Positions 8,227 to 16,573 of a DNA stretch of 49,465 bases are shown piece by piece. Source of the DNA: Bacillota bacterium. GTDB taxonomy: Bacteria; Bacillota; Clostridia; Acetivibrionales; Acetivibrionaceae. The notes under the pieces are model-generated. The model did no database searches, was not told where the DNA came from, and saw only the letters and a program-made list of their open reading frames with translations. The stretch covers positions 1 to 49,465 of the forward strand of contig JAEWSG010000188.1 of NCBI GenBank assembly GCA_023398495.1. The letters are read 5' to 3'. The position numbers and the translations under genes are program-made. Position 1 is the first letter of the stretch; the number at the start of each line of letters is the position of its first letter.

Positions 8227-9351
8227 ATGGATAAGAATTTGAGTGCCAATCTTGTACTGGGCGGTGGTGGAATAAAAGGAATTGCCTATGTGGGAATGCT
8301 TGAATCGGCCGAGAAGAAAGGTATAAGTTTCAGGAATATATCAGGTGTTTCTGCAGGTGCTATAGCAGGTGCATGTTTTGGTGCAGGATATGGTTCGGAA
8401 GAACTGAAAAAGGAGTTTTACGAGTTTGATTTCGGTAAATTCAATATAGAGCAGATAGCCAAGAAAGTTCCTGTGGTTGGAGAGTATATGGAATTTTGTA
8501 TGAAAACGCGGTTTGAGGATAAAAGTATAAATAAATTTCTGACCATGGACTATTATATACCATCAAGGGACGCCGATATGATGGATTTTGACAAGGATTT
8601 TAATTTTTATAGAGGGAACTTCCTGAAAAATATAATTAAGTACAGTAAGTTAGGATGTCTTTTTGATGGAGATCTTCTGGAAGAATGGGTGTATAAACTG
8701 CTGGCAAACAAGGGGATAAAAACTTTTGCAGATTTAAGAGGCGGTACTGCGGATAAATCAAATCCAATGGGATATAAAGTGAGGATGACAGCGGTTGATG
8801 CCAATCGAAGCAAGGTTATTGTTCTGCCGGACGATATGGCCTATTACGGTATTAACCCTGATAGCTTTGAGGTGGCAAAGGCTGTCAGAATGAGCTCGAG
8901 TGTGCCCTTTGCGTTTAAACCTGTGGAGATTATTGCCAAGGTTGACGAAAAGAAAAAGAAGCATTATATAATTGATGGAGGCGTATTGGACAATTTACCT
9001 CTGTGGACCATAAGCTGTAATTATAGAAGACCTTTAATTGCCTGCAAACTAAACGGCGGAAAACAGAAAATTAAACTATTTAATCCATTTAATGTATTTA
9101 AAGGTCTTTTGACTGCTACACATAATATTGGTGTTCCGAAATACAATTGCAGGAATTGCTTTTTTGTCTCTATTGATACTTCAAGAGTTTCTTTTTTGGA
9201 TTTTGATCTGTGTGAAGAAGATAAGAATTACTTGTATAGTTCAGGAAGGAAGGCTGCTGTTTCGACCTTTAACAAGCTTATTTACATGCAAAATATGGAG
9301 AGATTGAATATACTCGGCAGAATAAGATATTTGCTGACAGCAAAGTATTGA
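8227..9351 (+). CDS. Patatin-like phospholipase
   Basis: A 374-residue cytoplasmic lipid acyl hydrolase of the patatin/RssA type. It uses a Ser-Asp dyad: GGGGIKG is the oxyanion loop, Ser42 lies in GVSAG, and Asp250 in DGGVLDNLP. It has no signal peptide. Such proteins cleave acyl chains from membrane phospholipids or similar esters; the actual substrate is not shown by the sequence. It follows the xylanase by 82 bases with a terminator between, so some read-through expression is possible. The ribosome binding site GGGGAG sits in that terminator stem. Length is normal for the family. Confidence 0.9.
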   Translation: MDKNLSANLVLGGGGIKGIAYVGMLESAEKKGISFRNISGVSAGAIAGACFGAGYGSEELKKEFYEFDFGKFNIEQIAKKVPVVGEYMEFCMKTRFEDKSINKFLTMDYYIPSRDADMMDFDKDFNFYRGNFLKNIIKYSKLGCLFDGDLLEEWVYKLLANKGIKTFADLRGGTADKSNPMGYKVRMTAVDANRSKVIVLPDDMAYYGINPDSFEVAKAVRMSSSVPFAFKPVEIIAKVDEKKKKHYIIDGGVLDNLPLWTISCNYRRPLIACKLNGGKQKIKLFNPFNVFKGLLTATHNIGVPKYNCRNCFFVSIDTSRVSFLDFDLCEEDKNYLYSSGRKAAVSTFNKLIYMQNMERLNILGRIRYLLTAKY

Positions 9352-9577
9352 TAGACCTTTGAAGCATACCACAGTTATTTTTGATGGTGTACTTTTAAAA
9401 TGTGCACCTCTTTTGAAATTTTGCTTTATTTTTTATGTGTTTTGTTATATTATAAAGTGTAATAGTTCATCTTTAGGAATTGATTTTAGATGTGTTGACC
9501 TAAGCAAACATTCATATGATTATAGTTTTTATATAGTTAATTTTTACAAGATATATACTGAATTGGGAGGAAGTAAA

Positions 9578-11080
9578 ATGCATTATGAAAGTACGCGTGG
9601 GGGATTGAAATCTTTAGAATCTGCTGAAGCAATTAAAAGGGGTTTGGCATCCGATGGAGGATTGTTTGTTCCTGAAGATCGGGTTGAAATATCCCTCGAT
9701 GATATAAATAAAATGGTTGAAATGACTTATCAGGAGAGAGCGGTATTTATTCTTAAAAAGTACCTGACAGATTACACAGATCAGGAAATAGCTGATTGCG
9801 TTTATAATGCATATACAACCGAAAAGTTTGGTGGAAACAGCAGTATAGCTCCTATATATAGGCTCAATGAGAATGTGCACGTGCTTGAATTATGGCATGG
9901 TCCAACTTGTGCATTTAAGGACATGGCACTTCAAATTTTGCCTCATTTTCTGGTTAAGGCAGTAAGAAAAACAGGAGAAGCCAGTGAAATTGTAATACTT
10001 GTTGCTACATCAGGAGATACGGGAAAAGCTGCATTAGAAGGTTTTAAAGACGTTGATGGGACCCAAATAATTGTTTTCTTTCCCAACAAAGGTGTTAGTG
10101 AAGTTCAAAAGTATCAAATGGTTACTCAGGAGGGTAATAATGTACACTCAATAGCTGTTGAAGGTAATTTTGATGATGCTCAGAACGGTGTTAAACAAAT
10201 ATTTACAGATTTGCAGCTTGCAGAAAAACTTAAGGCTGCTGATTATAAGTTTTCTTCGGCTAATTCAATTAATTGGGGGAGACTTGTTCCTCAGATAGTC
10301 TATTACTTTTCTGCTTATGCAGATTTAATGAAGAATGGCGAAATTAAAGCCGGAGAAAAAATCAATTTTGTTGTTCCTACAGGTAATTTTGGAAATATCC
10401 TGGCGGCGTACTATGCAATGGAAATGGGATTACCGATAAACAGACTGGTGTGTGCTTCAAATGACAATAATGTTCTGACTGATTTTATAGAAACTGGAGT
10501 ATATGACAGAAACAGAGATTTTAAGAAGACTATTTCTCCATCAATGGATATTCTTATATCGAGCAATCTTGAAAGACTGCTTTATGAAATTACTGATCAT
10601 GATTCAGGCATGGTTAATGAGTGGATGGAAAAACTGAAGGTTGATGGTAAGTATTCAATAGATCCTGTGACCAGAAAGAAAATTTCCGATGTGTTTTGGG
10701 CTGGGTATTCTACTGAAAGTGAGACAATGAAAACCATAGAAGCTATTTTTAAAGAATATAAATATGTTATTGATACTCATACAGCTGTTGCTGTAGATGT
10801 TTATGATAAATATGTTATTTCTACCGGAGATATTACAAAGACAGTTGTTGTTTCAACAGCTAGCCCGTTCAAATTTAACGAGAGTGTTGCAAAATCAATT
10901 TTCGGCTCTGATGCTACTGACGGTAAAAGTGAATTCGAGCTGCTTGACGATTTGGCACAGGAGTGTAGTCTGAAAATTCCAGAAGGCTTGAAAAATTTGG
11001 ATAAAAAACCTGTAAGGCATAACAGAGTGTGCGAGAAAACTGATATGAAAAGTGTTGTAAAGCAGATTCTTAACATTTAA
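9578..11080 (+). CDS. thrC: Threonine synthase
   Basis: A 500-residue fold-type II PLP enzyme that converts O-phospho-L-homoserine to threonine, the last step of threonine synthesis. The N-terminal motif MHYESTRGGLKSL and the long form fit the bacterial/fungal ThrC group. PLP Lys114 lies in GPTCAFKDMAL; SGDTGKAALEG binds the phosphate. The start is ATG 9578 with GGGAGGAAG just ahead; the open frame goes back to 9359, but that part has no family similarity. It stands alone here; hom and aspartokinase of the same pathway are 10 kb downstream, and thrB is absent from the window. Confidence 0.95.
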   Translation: MHYESTRGGLKSLESAEAIKRGLASDGGLFVPEDRVEISLDDINKMVEMTYQERAVFILKKYLTDYTDQEIADCVYNAYTTEKFGGNSSIAPIYRLNENVHVLELWHGPTCAFKDMALQILPHFLVKAVRKTGEASEIVILVATSGDTGKAALEGFKDVDGTQIIVFFPNKGVSEVQKYQMVTQEGNNVHSIAVEGNFDDAQNGVKQIFTDLQLAEKLKAADYKFSSANSINWGRLVPQIVYYFSAYADLMKNGEIKAGEKINFVVPTGNFGNILAAYYAMEMGLPINRLVCASNDNNVLTDFIETGVYDRNRDFKKTISPSMDILISSNLERLLYEITDHDSGMVNEWMEKLKVDGKYSIDPVTRKKISDVFWAGYSTESETMKTIEAIFKEYKYVIDTHTAVAVDVYDKYVISTGDITKTVVVSTASPFKFNESVAKSIFGSDATDGKSEFELLDDLAQECSLKIPEGLKNLDKKPVRHNRVCEKTDMKSVVKQILNI

Positions 11081-11405
11081 CTTTGTAAAAATAAAAATTA
11101 TCACTAAGCATATAAGAACAATAAACATACACTACTCTTCTCAAAAAGCATGGCTTTTGTCTTGAAAGTGTTAAAGCATAAGCGATATAATATGCTTTTT
11201 GAGAAGAGATAGTTCTATAGATTTAAATTCGCAACTTACTACTTTTTGCAGCATCCGCTGCGATATGCATTATGATTAGCTTTTAAAAAACTTAATTTGT
11301 AAGCATTGCAATAAGTTTATTATGGAACAGCCTTATGTATCTGTCTTTGTTGTTGTATAGACTTACACTCAGAAAATCAATGTATTGAAAGTAGAGGTGT
11401 ATGGT
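11081..11405. other. Intergenic region between thrC and the cheY-like gene
   Basis: The first half holds a perfect 17-bp inverted repeat with a 40-base loop (listed separately). The second half is AT-rich and must carry the promoter of the receiver gene, but I see no good consensus boxes. Confidence 0.4.
11135..11208. repeat. Perfect 17-bp inverted repeat, 40-base loop
   Basis: CTCTTCTCAAAAAGCAT (11135-11151) is repeated in inverted form at 11192-11208. It lies 55 bases past the thrC stop. No T-run follows the right arm, so a simple terminator is not certain; the 40-base loop is long for one. It could be a small RNA, a mobile repeat or a factor site. Confidence 0.7.
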
Positions 11406-11771
11406 ATGGAGGAAAAAAAGATACTGGTAGTGGATGATGCGTTTTTTATGCGGGTGCTTCTGGGAAATACCCTGAAGGATATCGGCTACAAAAACATCGA
11501 ATTTGCCGAAGATGGGTTCGAAGCAATAAAAAAGGCCAAAGAAATTCAGCCTGAGGTTGTAACACTTGACGTATCTATGCCTGGAATGGATGGACTTGAA
11601 GCAATTAGTAAGATATTGGAGGTTAGCTCGAAAAGTAAAATAATAATGGTGTCGGCAGTCAAATCCGATCAGGTTATTGAAAACGCCATAAACAAGGGAG
11701 CAATAGATTATATACCTAAGCCGTTTAATCGGTACGAAGTGGAGAGCAGTTTAAAAAGAATAAAGTGGTAG
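11406..11771 (+). CDS. cheY: CheY-like single-domain response regulator
   Basis: A 121-residue receiver domain with no output domain. The acidic pair is in KILVVDDAF, the phospho-acceptor is Asp55 (VVTLDVSMPGMDG), the switch Thr/Ser is in MVSAVKSD and the conserved Lys in PKPFN. It would relay a signal from a histidine kinase such as CheA to a target protein. The start is ATG 11406, with AGAGGTG 6 bases ahead; a TTG at 11385 in the same frame lies upstream of that site. It is a lone gene with no kinase beside it. Other CheY-like proteins also look like this, so the chemotaxis role is inferred. Confidence 0.8.
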   Translation: MEEKKILVVDDAFFMRVLLGNTLKDIGYKNIEFAEDGFEAIKKAKEIQPEVVTLDVSMPGMDGLEAISKILEVSSKSKIIMVSAVKSDQVIENAINKGAIDYIPKPFNRYEVESSLKRIKW

Positions 11772-11788
11772 ATATGTTTTACATAAAT

Positions 11789-11842
11789 AGGACGGTTATT
11801 TCGTACTACGGTTAGACGAAGGTAGAAAGAACCGTCCTTTTA
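11789..11842. terminator. Bidirectional terminator hairpin
   Basis: AGGACGGTT (11789-11797) pairs with AACCGTCCT (11830-11838), with a further inner stem TTCGT/ACGAA. It lies between the convergent receiver gene (plus) and oxidoreductase gene (minus) and can serve both. Confidence 0.7.
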
Positions 11843-11855
11843 TACTGCCCTTTAG

Positions 11856-12944
11856 CTATTGGAAGTACTCTGGGCGTTGGTTTTCAAAATTACCAGGGAT
11901 TGCTTCAGTATATGGAGCTGGAACATCTACATATCGTATTTCCCTTCTGGAGATTGATTCAAGGATGTCAAACACCATTTTGACGTCTCCGAATTCAATA
12001 TCTGGGGTTACGGATATCTGTTCAGTTTGGTTTAAGGCATTGTAGAAATTCAACAGTTCGTTGTAGAAGCCACGTTCAGGGGTATAACCTATCTGCTCAG
12101 ATTGTCCATCATGGTATGAAACATTTATGATTCCGGAAGCTTTGTCCTCAAGGTATATTTCTCCTTTTGTTCCAAAGATCCTTAAGCCTACAGGAGGTTT
12201 TTGTGTTTCAATTCCCGAGGGGTAATAGGTATACTGGCCGACTACACCGTTTTTAAACAATATATTGCTATTAATCGACACATAGGGATTGAAATCTTCT
12301 TTTTGAGGTTTGCCAAAGGCTTGTACACATTCAACTGCACCAAACATATGTCGCAGAGCTGCTAAATCGTGGAGTGCAGCATCAAGGAATGCACCACCGA
12401 AATATTTCGGGTGCTGTCGCCACTCTGTTGCAGCGTAAGTATCCTTGGTCATCTCACATGGAAAGCAGGCTATGTTATTTCTGATGAAATATATGGGCTC
12501 TCCAATTTTTCCACTGTTTAAGATATCCCGGATTTTATTGTTTTCCTCGTTATACCTGTAGTTTTCTGCTATCATTATTTTTAGATTGTACTTTTTTGAT
12601 AGCTGAAGGTATTTTTTGGCATCTTCCATATTTGATGCCATTGGTTTCTCGCAAATAAAGTTTTTTCCTGATTTTGCAACTGCCTCTGACACAGTGTAGT
12701 TCAATTCTATAGGCACAAGGATATCCACAGCATCAAGGTCATTTCTTAGCAGCATTTCATTATAATCATCATAGACATTGGCAATATCAAGGTTTATCTT
12801 TTTTGCGAAATCTTCTGCATCTTTACGGGTTCTGTTGCATAACGCAACAATATTATATTTGTCACTGAGCTCCTGCAAGGCAGGATAATGGAGGCGTTCA
12901 AACGCCATACCAGTTCCGATTATTCCTAGACGAATTGTGCTCAT
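11856..12944 (-). CDS. Gfo/Idh/MocA-family NAD(P)-dependent oxidoreductase
   Basis: A 362-residue cytoplasmic dehydrogenase. The N-terminal Rossmann fold begins RLGIIGTGMAFERLHYPAL. The EKP motif (FICEKPMASN) that places the catalytic Lys is present near residue 98. The C-terminal half is the family's alpha/beta substrate-binding domain, with HDLAALRHMFG fitting the usual position of the second catalytic residues. Relatives oxidise or reduce sugars, inositols or sugar acids; the substrate is not evident. GGAGG precedes the ATG and overlaps the end of the HMA-like gene just upstream, so both are one operon. Confidence 0.88.
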   Translation of the reverse strand: MSTIRLGIIGTGMAFERLHYPALQELSDKYNIVALCNRTRKDAEDFAKKINLDIANVYDDYNEMLLRNDLDAVDILVPIELNYTVSEAVAKSGKNFICEKPMASNMEDAKKYLQLSKKYNLKIMIAENYRYNEENNKIRDILNSGKIGEPIYFIRNNIACFPCEMTKDTYAATEWRQHPKYFGGAFLDAALHDLAALRHMFGAVECVQAFGKPQKEDFNPYVSINSNILFKNGVVGQYTYYPSGIETQKPPVGLRIFGTKGEIYLEDKASGIINVSYHDGQSEQIGYTPERGFYNELLNFYNALNQTEQISVTPDIEFGDVKMVFDILESISRREIRYVDVPAPYTEAIPGNFENQRPEYFQ

Positions 12945-12957
12945 ATGTTTCCTCCGG

Positions 12958-13173
12958 CTATAATACTTTATTTACATTCAGCCCTGCTTGGGCTATAAAG
13001 TTCTCAATATTTTTTTCGGTATACCTTGCTTCGTCATAATCAACAGTAATTGTACTTGCCTGCATATCAACCCTTACTGAATTTATTCCGTCATGGGCGT
13101 GAATTGATTGCTTTATTGCAGGAATTGCACCGTTGTCTACCAGATCTGATACAATAAATTTATTGGCTTTCAT
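12958..13173 (-). CDS. HMA-like ferredoxin-fold small protein lacking CxxC
   Basis: A 71-residue protein. The pattern of beta-alpha-beta elements (KANKFIVSDLV..., GINSVRVDMQASTITVDYD, NIENFIAQAGLNV) matches the heavy-metal-associated domain of copper chaperones. The metal-binding CxxC that normally follows the first strand is absent, and the protein has no Cys at all, so it is unlikely to carry copper in the usual way. GGGAGG lies before the ATG. It is the first gene of an operon with the oxidoreductase, 13 bases downstream. Function is unknown. Confidence 0.75.
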   Translation of the reverse strand: MKANKFIVSDLVDNGAIPAIKQSIHAHDGINSVRVDMQASTITVDYDEARYTEKNIENFIAQAGLNVNKVL

Positions 13174-13368
13174 TGAGTATTCCTCCCTTTCTGTTTCGAA
13201 TGTAATGAAATATTCTCATTATCCCTAGTATGCCGTATTAGAGTATTATTATTCGAAATACGTGTTTTTGGTAATGATGATAAGTTAATTGTTATATTTT
13301 TTGTGTATTTTGTCGATATATAAACAGGTGCTGTGATTGTTCCATAAAGGTGCAAGGGAGGCTGTGGT

Positions 13369-14877
13369 GTGAGAAAAAAGAATTCAGAATTGAAATCTGA
13401 TTATAAAATAATAGTTGTTGATGATGACAAGGGTATATTGGATTCGCTGTCTGTGACCATTAATCGGATGGGATATCGGTATATTGGTGTCAGTAATCCT
13501 CTTGATGCAATTGAAATAATCAGGAAAGAACATTATGACCTTCTTGTGCTGGATTTTCTCATGGAGCCCATACAAGGTGACGAAGTTGTTGAACGGATCC
13601 GTGAATTTAACAAGGAACTGTATATTTTGCTTTTGACTGGATACAAAGATGTGGCACCTCCCTTAGAAACTATAAAGATACTTGATATACAGGCATACTG
13701 CGAAAAGTCGGATAACTTTGACCAATTGTCCTTGCTTATCGAGTCAGGTATAAAGTCGGTTTCGCAAAAAATGACAATTCAGAAGTTTAGAGATGGCTTA
13801 AAAAGGATTCTGGATTCAGTACCAAAGATTTATCAATTGCAGTCAGTAAGCGCTATAATAGGAGATATATTATTTGAGATTTTGCCTTTTGTACAAAGTG
13901 AGAATGCTTTTATTCTTATAGATGATCTTATTGGGATATCGGAAAATAAAAAGAGCTTTTTCAAAGGTATTGGTAAATATGACACGAGTTTGGAAAAACT
14001 TTTAAAAATGATGGATTATAAAACCTTGGAAGCAATAGGAACCGCAAAAACATCAGGATGTCTGGTGAAAGTAAGCCAGGGAATAATTCTACCGCTTATT
14101 AGCAAGAATTCGTATTTAAGGACTGAAGGCGTGATATATCTAGAGTATGAACATGAGGATGATGGAATGGAGCTTCTTAAAATTTATGCTAACCAGGCTG
14201 CTACTTCTATAAACAATGTTTTCCTTCACTCTATTGTTAATATTAAAAATGACGAATTAGATAAAACCTATAGTGAACTGAAGAAGCGATATATGGATGC
14301 TGTTCAGGTGTTACGTCTTGCTGTTGATGCAAAGGATGAGTACACAAGAGGTCACTCCGATAGAGTGGCTTATTATGCGGTAGAAATCGGGAAAGCTTTT
14401 AATTTGCCCCCCGAAGACCTTGAAAAGCTGAATGCGGGAGGAGTATTTCACGACATAGGAAAAATTGGGACAGCTGATGATATTTTACTTAAGACTGAAA
14501 AGCTTGATGACAAAGAATATCAGGAAATAAAAAAACATCCTATAAAAGGTGCTAATATACTTTCGGCAGTGTCTATGTTTAAGGATATAGTACCGTTGGT
14601 TATGTACCACCATGAAAGGCTTGATGGAAGAGGGTATCCAAGTGGATTAAAGGGTGAGGAGATACCGTTTTTGGCAAGAATAATTTCTGCAGCAGATGCT
14701 TTTGATGCTATGACTTCTGATAGAAAATACAGATCCAAACTACAGCTGGAGGAAGCAAAAAAACAACTTATTATAAATTCCGGAACACAGTTTGATCCTT
14801 TGGTAATTGAAAAGTTTTTGGTCCTGTTAGAGGATTTCGAACTTATAAGGAATGAGTTTGATAAGAGAAATCTTTAA
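13369..14877 (+). CDS. Response regulator with HD-GYP domain (c-di-GMP phosphodiesterase)
   Basis: A 502-residue protein. Receiver domain at 10-130 with VVDDDKG and phospho-acceptor Asp62 (LLVLDFLMEP). A middle region at 140-300 looks GAF-like, followed by a short coiled segment. The HD-GYP domain spans about 310-500: HSDRVAYYA, His361-Asp362 (VFHDIGKIG), HHERLDGRGYPSG and the later DAFDAMTSDR. HD-GYP enzymes hydrolyse cyclic di-GMP and lower motility or biofilm signals when phosphorylated. All visible metal-binding residues are kept. The start is GTG with GGGAGG upstream. No kinase is adjacent. It is divergent from the HMA-like/oxidoreductase operon. Confidence 0.9.
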   Translation: MRKKNSELKSDYKIIVVDDDKGILDSLSVTINRMGYRYIGVSNPLDAIEIIRKEHYDLLVLDFLMEPIQGDEVVERIREFNKELYILLLTGYKDVAPPLETIKILDIQAYCEKSDNFDQLSLLIESGIKSVSQKMTIQKFRDGLKRILDSVPKIYQLQSVSAIIGDILFEILPFVQSENAFILIDDLIGISENKKSFFKGIGKYDTSLEKLLKMMDYKTLEAIGTAKTSGCLVKVSQGIILPLISKNSYLRTEGVIYLEYEHEDDGMELLKIYANQAATSINNVFLHSIVNIKNDELDKTYSELKKRYMDAVQVLRLAVDAKDEYTRGHSDRVAYYAVEIGKAFNLPPEDLEKLNAGGVFHDIGKIGTADDILLKTEKLDDKEYQEIKKHPIKGANILSAVSMFKDIVPLVMYHHERLDGRGYPSGLKGEEIPFLARIISAADAFDAMTSDRKYRSKLQLEEAKKQLIINSGTQFDPLVIEKFLVLLEDFELIRNEFDKRNL

Positions 14878-14907
14878 AAGTGAAAATACATTGAGTTTTT
14901 GATAAAT

Positions 14908-14947
14908 GGGGCTGTTGCACTAAGTAAATAGTGTACAGCTCTTTTTT
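14908..14947 (+). terminator. Terminator hairpin at the left edge of the RHS island
   Basis: GGGCTGTTGCACTA pairs with TAGTGTACAGCTC (one bulge) and a T-run follows, 30 bases past the HD-GYP stop. The stem is closely similar to the hairpin at 20620-20662 at the other edge of the island. Confidence 0.75.
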
Positions 14948-15093
14948 CTGTAATAAAAGAGTATAACTCTCCGTTCAAACTCATGCGGTATATCGCTTGG
15001 AATTAGTGGGCTGGAGAAGGTTTTTGAGAGGAAGACAGGTACTTGCCTCCGTGCAAGTTGTGCCTTTATTTGAAGTGTTTTAACATAGAAAAG

Positions 15094-15781
15094 GATTCAC
15101 TTAATCATACAGAGTCACAGAACTATGATAATTTGGGCAATCTAAAGGAAAAAGTAGATGTCAGAAACAATAAAATTGTATACAAATATGATATAATGGG
15201 AAGAGTTGGGGAGGTCTATGATTCAACGTTATTAAATTCTAAGTATACAGGTATACTATTTCTATAACGGACATGGAGATGTAACAGCCCTTTTAGATGC
15301 AACTACAAAAAATAAAAGAGCCCAGTATGCCTATTGCAGGAATGAGCCCATAATGTATACTGATCCGACCGGACATTATACACAGGGAAAAGTTTTAAGT
15401 TATGTAGAAGGACAAAAGCAGAGTTATGATCCTGATGCTTGGGAACTTCAACAATACTTGATAAAGCTTGTACATATGAAAAGGGAAGATATCCCCGCAG
15501 GGGAGGAAGGGTTTTATGGTCCCAAAAAGGTTTTATATGAGTTTTCTCTTGGCAATATGTGGACAAGAGCCGGTAAATGCGGTCAACGAAATAAATTATG
15601 GCAAAATTTCGGCATGCTTAAACTCTTTGCATGAAACAGTACATATCTTGAATCTTTACATCTGCTTTAAAGGGCAGGAGAACTTGCGAAGGCTGCTGTT
15701 AACCTAATCAAATATAATGCTAATCCAGAAGCTAAAAATAATAATAGCCTTATCAGACTTTTATCAGGCAATAGCTTTTAA
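15094..15781 (+). pseudogene. RHS/YD-repeat protein C-terminal end, broken (tip 1)
   Basis: Remnant of a polymorphic-toxin type RHS protein. It starts with a YD repeat (YDNLGNLKEKVDVRNNKIVY, then KYDIMGR), shifts frame near 15250, and continues YYFYNGHGDVTALLD, the typical end of the RHS core. An internal deletion then joins AQYAY straight to CRNEPIMYTDPTGH; about 60 residues of core present in relatives are missing. A peptidoglycan-binding-like linker (WELQQYLIKL) follows, then a further frameshift near 15570 (VNAVNEINYGK in the other frame). The last 34 codons (from GELAKAAVNLIKYNANPEAK to LLSGNSF) look like the end of the toxin tip. A small membrane protein gene starts 24 bases later. Segment 15332-15470 is nearly identical to 17934-18072. 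No start codon or N-terminal part exists, so it is dead or an orphan tip used as a recombination donor. Confidence 0.8.
15332..15470 (+). repeat. 139-bp direct repeat, copy 1 (RHS core end plus linker)
   Basis: This differs from 17934-18072 at only 3 of 139 positions by eye. It encodes the conserved end of the RHS core (CRNEPIMYTDPTGHYTQGKV) and the start of the linker. The sequences diverge right after the repeat. Confidence 0.9.
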
Positions 15782-15805
15782 CTAGTAGAAAAAGGATGAA
15801 CTTAT

Positions 15806-16108
15806 ATGAAAAAGATTACAAATTTAAATATTCCATTGTTAATTGGAATCGCAAACTTGATCTTGGTTTTTGCAACACTAGTTATGATATATGCAAGTTT
15901 AGGTAATCCAAGTGCAAAATTGCAAACTATATACAAACTACTTGTAGAGTACTTAAAGTATTCATTCATACCAGCTCTAATAAGCATAGTTTTAACTAAA
16001 GCATCAACTCCAAAAATGCCAGCAATTAACTATATTCTTAATATAATATATTTGACTATATACATATTAGCATTTTTGCTTATAAGCAGAATTCAATTAG
16101 GAGTATAG
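15806..16108 (+). CDS. Small membrane protein, candidate immunity protein for RHS tip 1
   Basis: A 100-residue protein with three likely membrane helices at about 8-31, 50-66 and 75-96. It is homologous to the broken gene at 18824-19118: YLKYSFIPALISIVLT matches YLIYSFVPALVSGILT there. AAAGGATGA lies just before the ATG. It starts 24 bases after the end of RHS tip 1, the place where immunity genes of polymorphic toxins sit. No known family is recognised. The immunity role is an inference from position and from the paired paralogue; if right, the toxin would act at or across the membrane. Confidence 0.65.
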   Translation: MKKITNLNIPLLIGIANLILVFATLVMIYASLGNPSAKLQTIYKLLVEYLKYSFIPALISIVLTKASTPKMPAINYILNIIYLTIYILAFLLISRIQLGV

Positions 16109-16149
16109 AAAAATACTTGCCACGAAAGGGATGAACAGGGACGAAAGAT

Positions 16150-16500
16150 TTGTGGAGAATTTTTTTTGAAGCCGGTGATAATGATATGCAACAAACTCTT
16201 GAAAGGTATTTAGCAGGTAAATTTAAATCAGAGGAACTTGAGATTAATAGTGATAGTGAGATTAAAAAAGAAGATATTATAATTTTTTCAAAGCAGATAA
16301 TTGGACAAAAATAAAGTGCTCAGTATCTTTCTGATTCAAAAAATCTACCTCCTTTTAATCCGTTTTCTGAGTTTAAAACACCAGGAGACAAGTTTGTTAA
16401 TTCTATACTAAATGGCGACTGGGGAGATAATCCCGGTGATGCAGAAACAATCCAAATAGGAATAGATGCATACCATAAACAGCATCCATTTGGTTTCTAA
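16150..16500 (+). pseudogene. Orphan relic frame with one internal stop
   Basis: One reading frame runs through this segment with a single TAA near 16312. The first part contains NDMQQTLERYLAGKFKSEEL and the second SAQYLSDSKNLPPFNPF, then a later part ending AYHKQHPFGF and a stop. The composition is protein-like and the frame is kept across the stop, which suggests recent inactivation or two fragments. No ribosome binding site or start is clear. By position, between RHS tip 1 with its membrane protein and the WG-repeat gene, it may be the end of another toxin tip. No family recognised. Confidence 0.5.
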
Positions 16501-16573
16501 GTAAAAATTCAGATAAACACACTTCATAATGTGTTTATCTGGGTATATAAATATTTAACTTGGAGTTGATGAT

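Noticed and set aside
9359..9577. Upstream extension of the threonine synthase frame
   Set aside because: The extension has no family similarity and no ribosome binding site; GGGAGGAAG lies directly before ATG 9578, where the family sequence begins.
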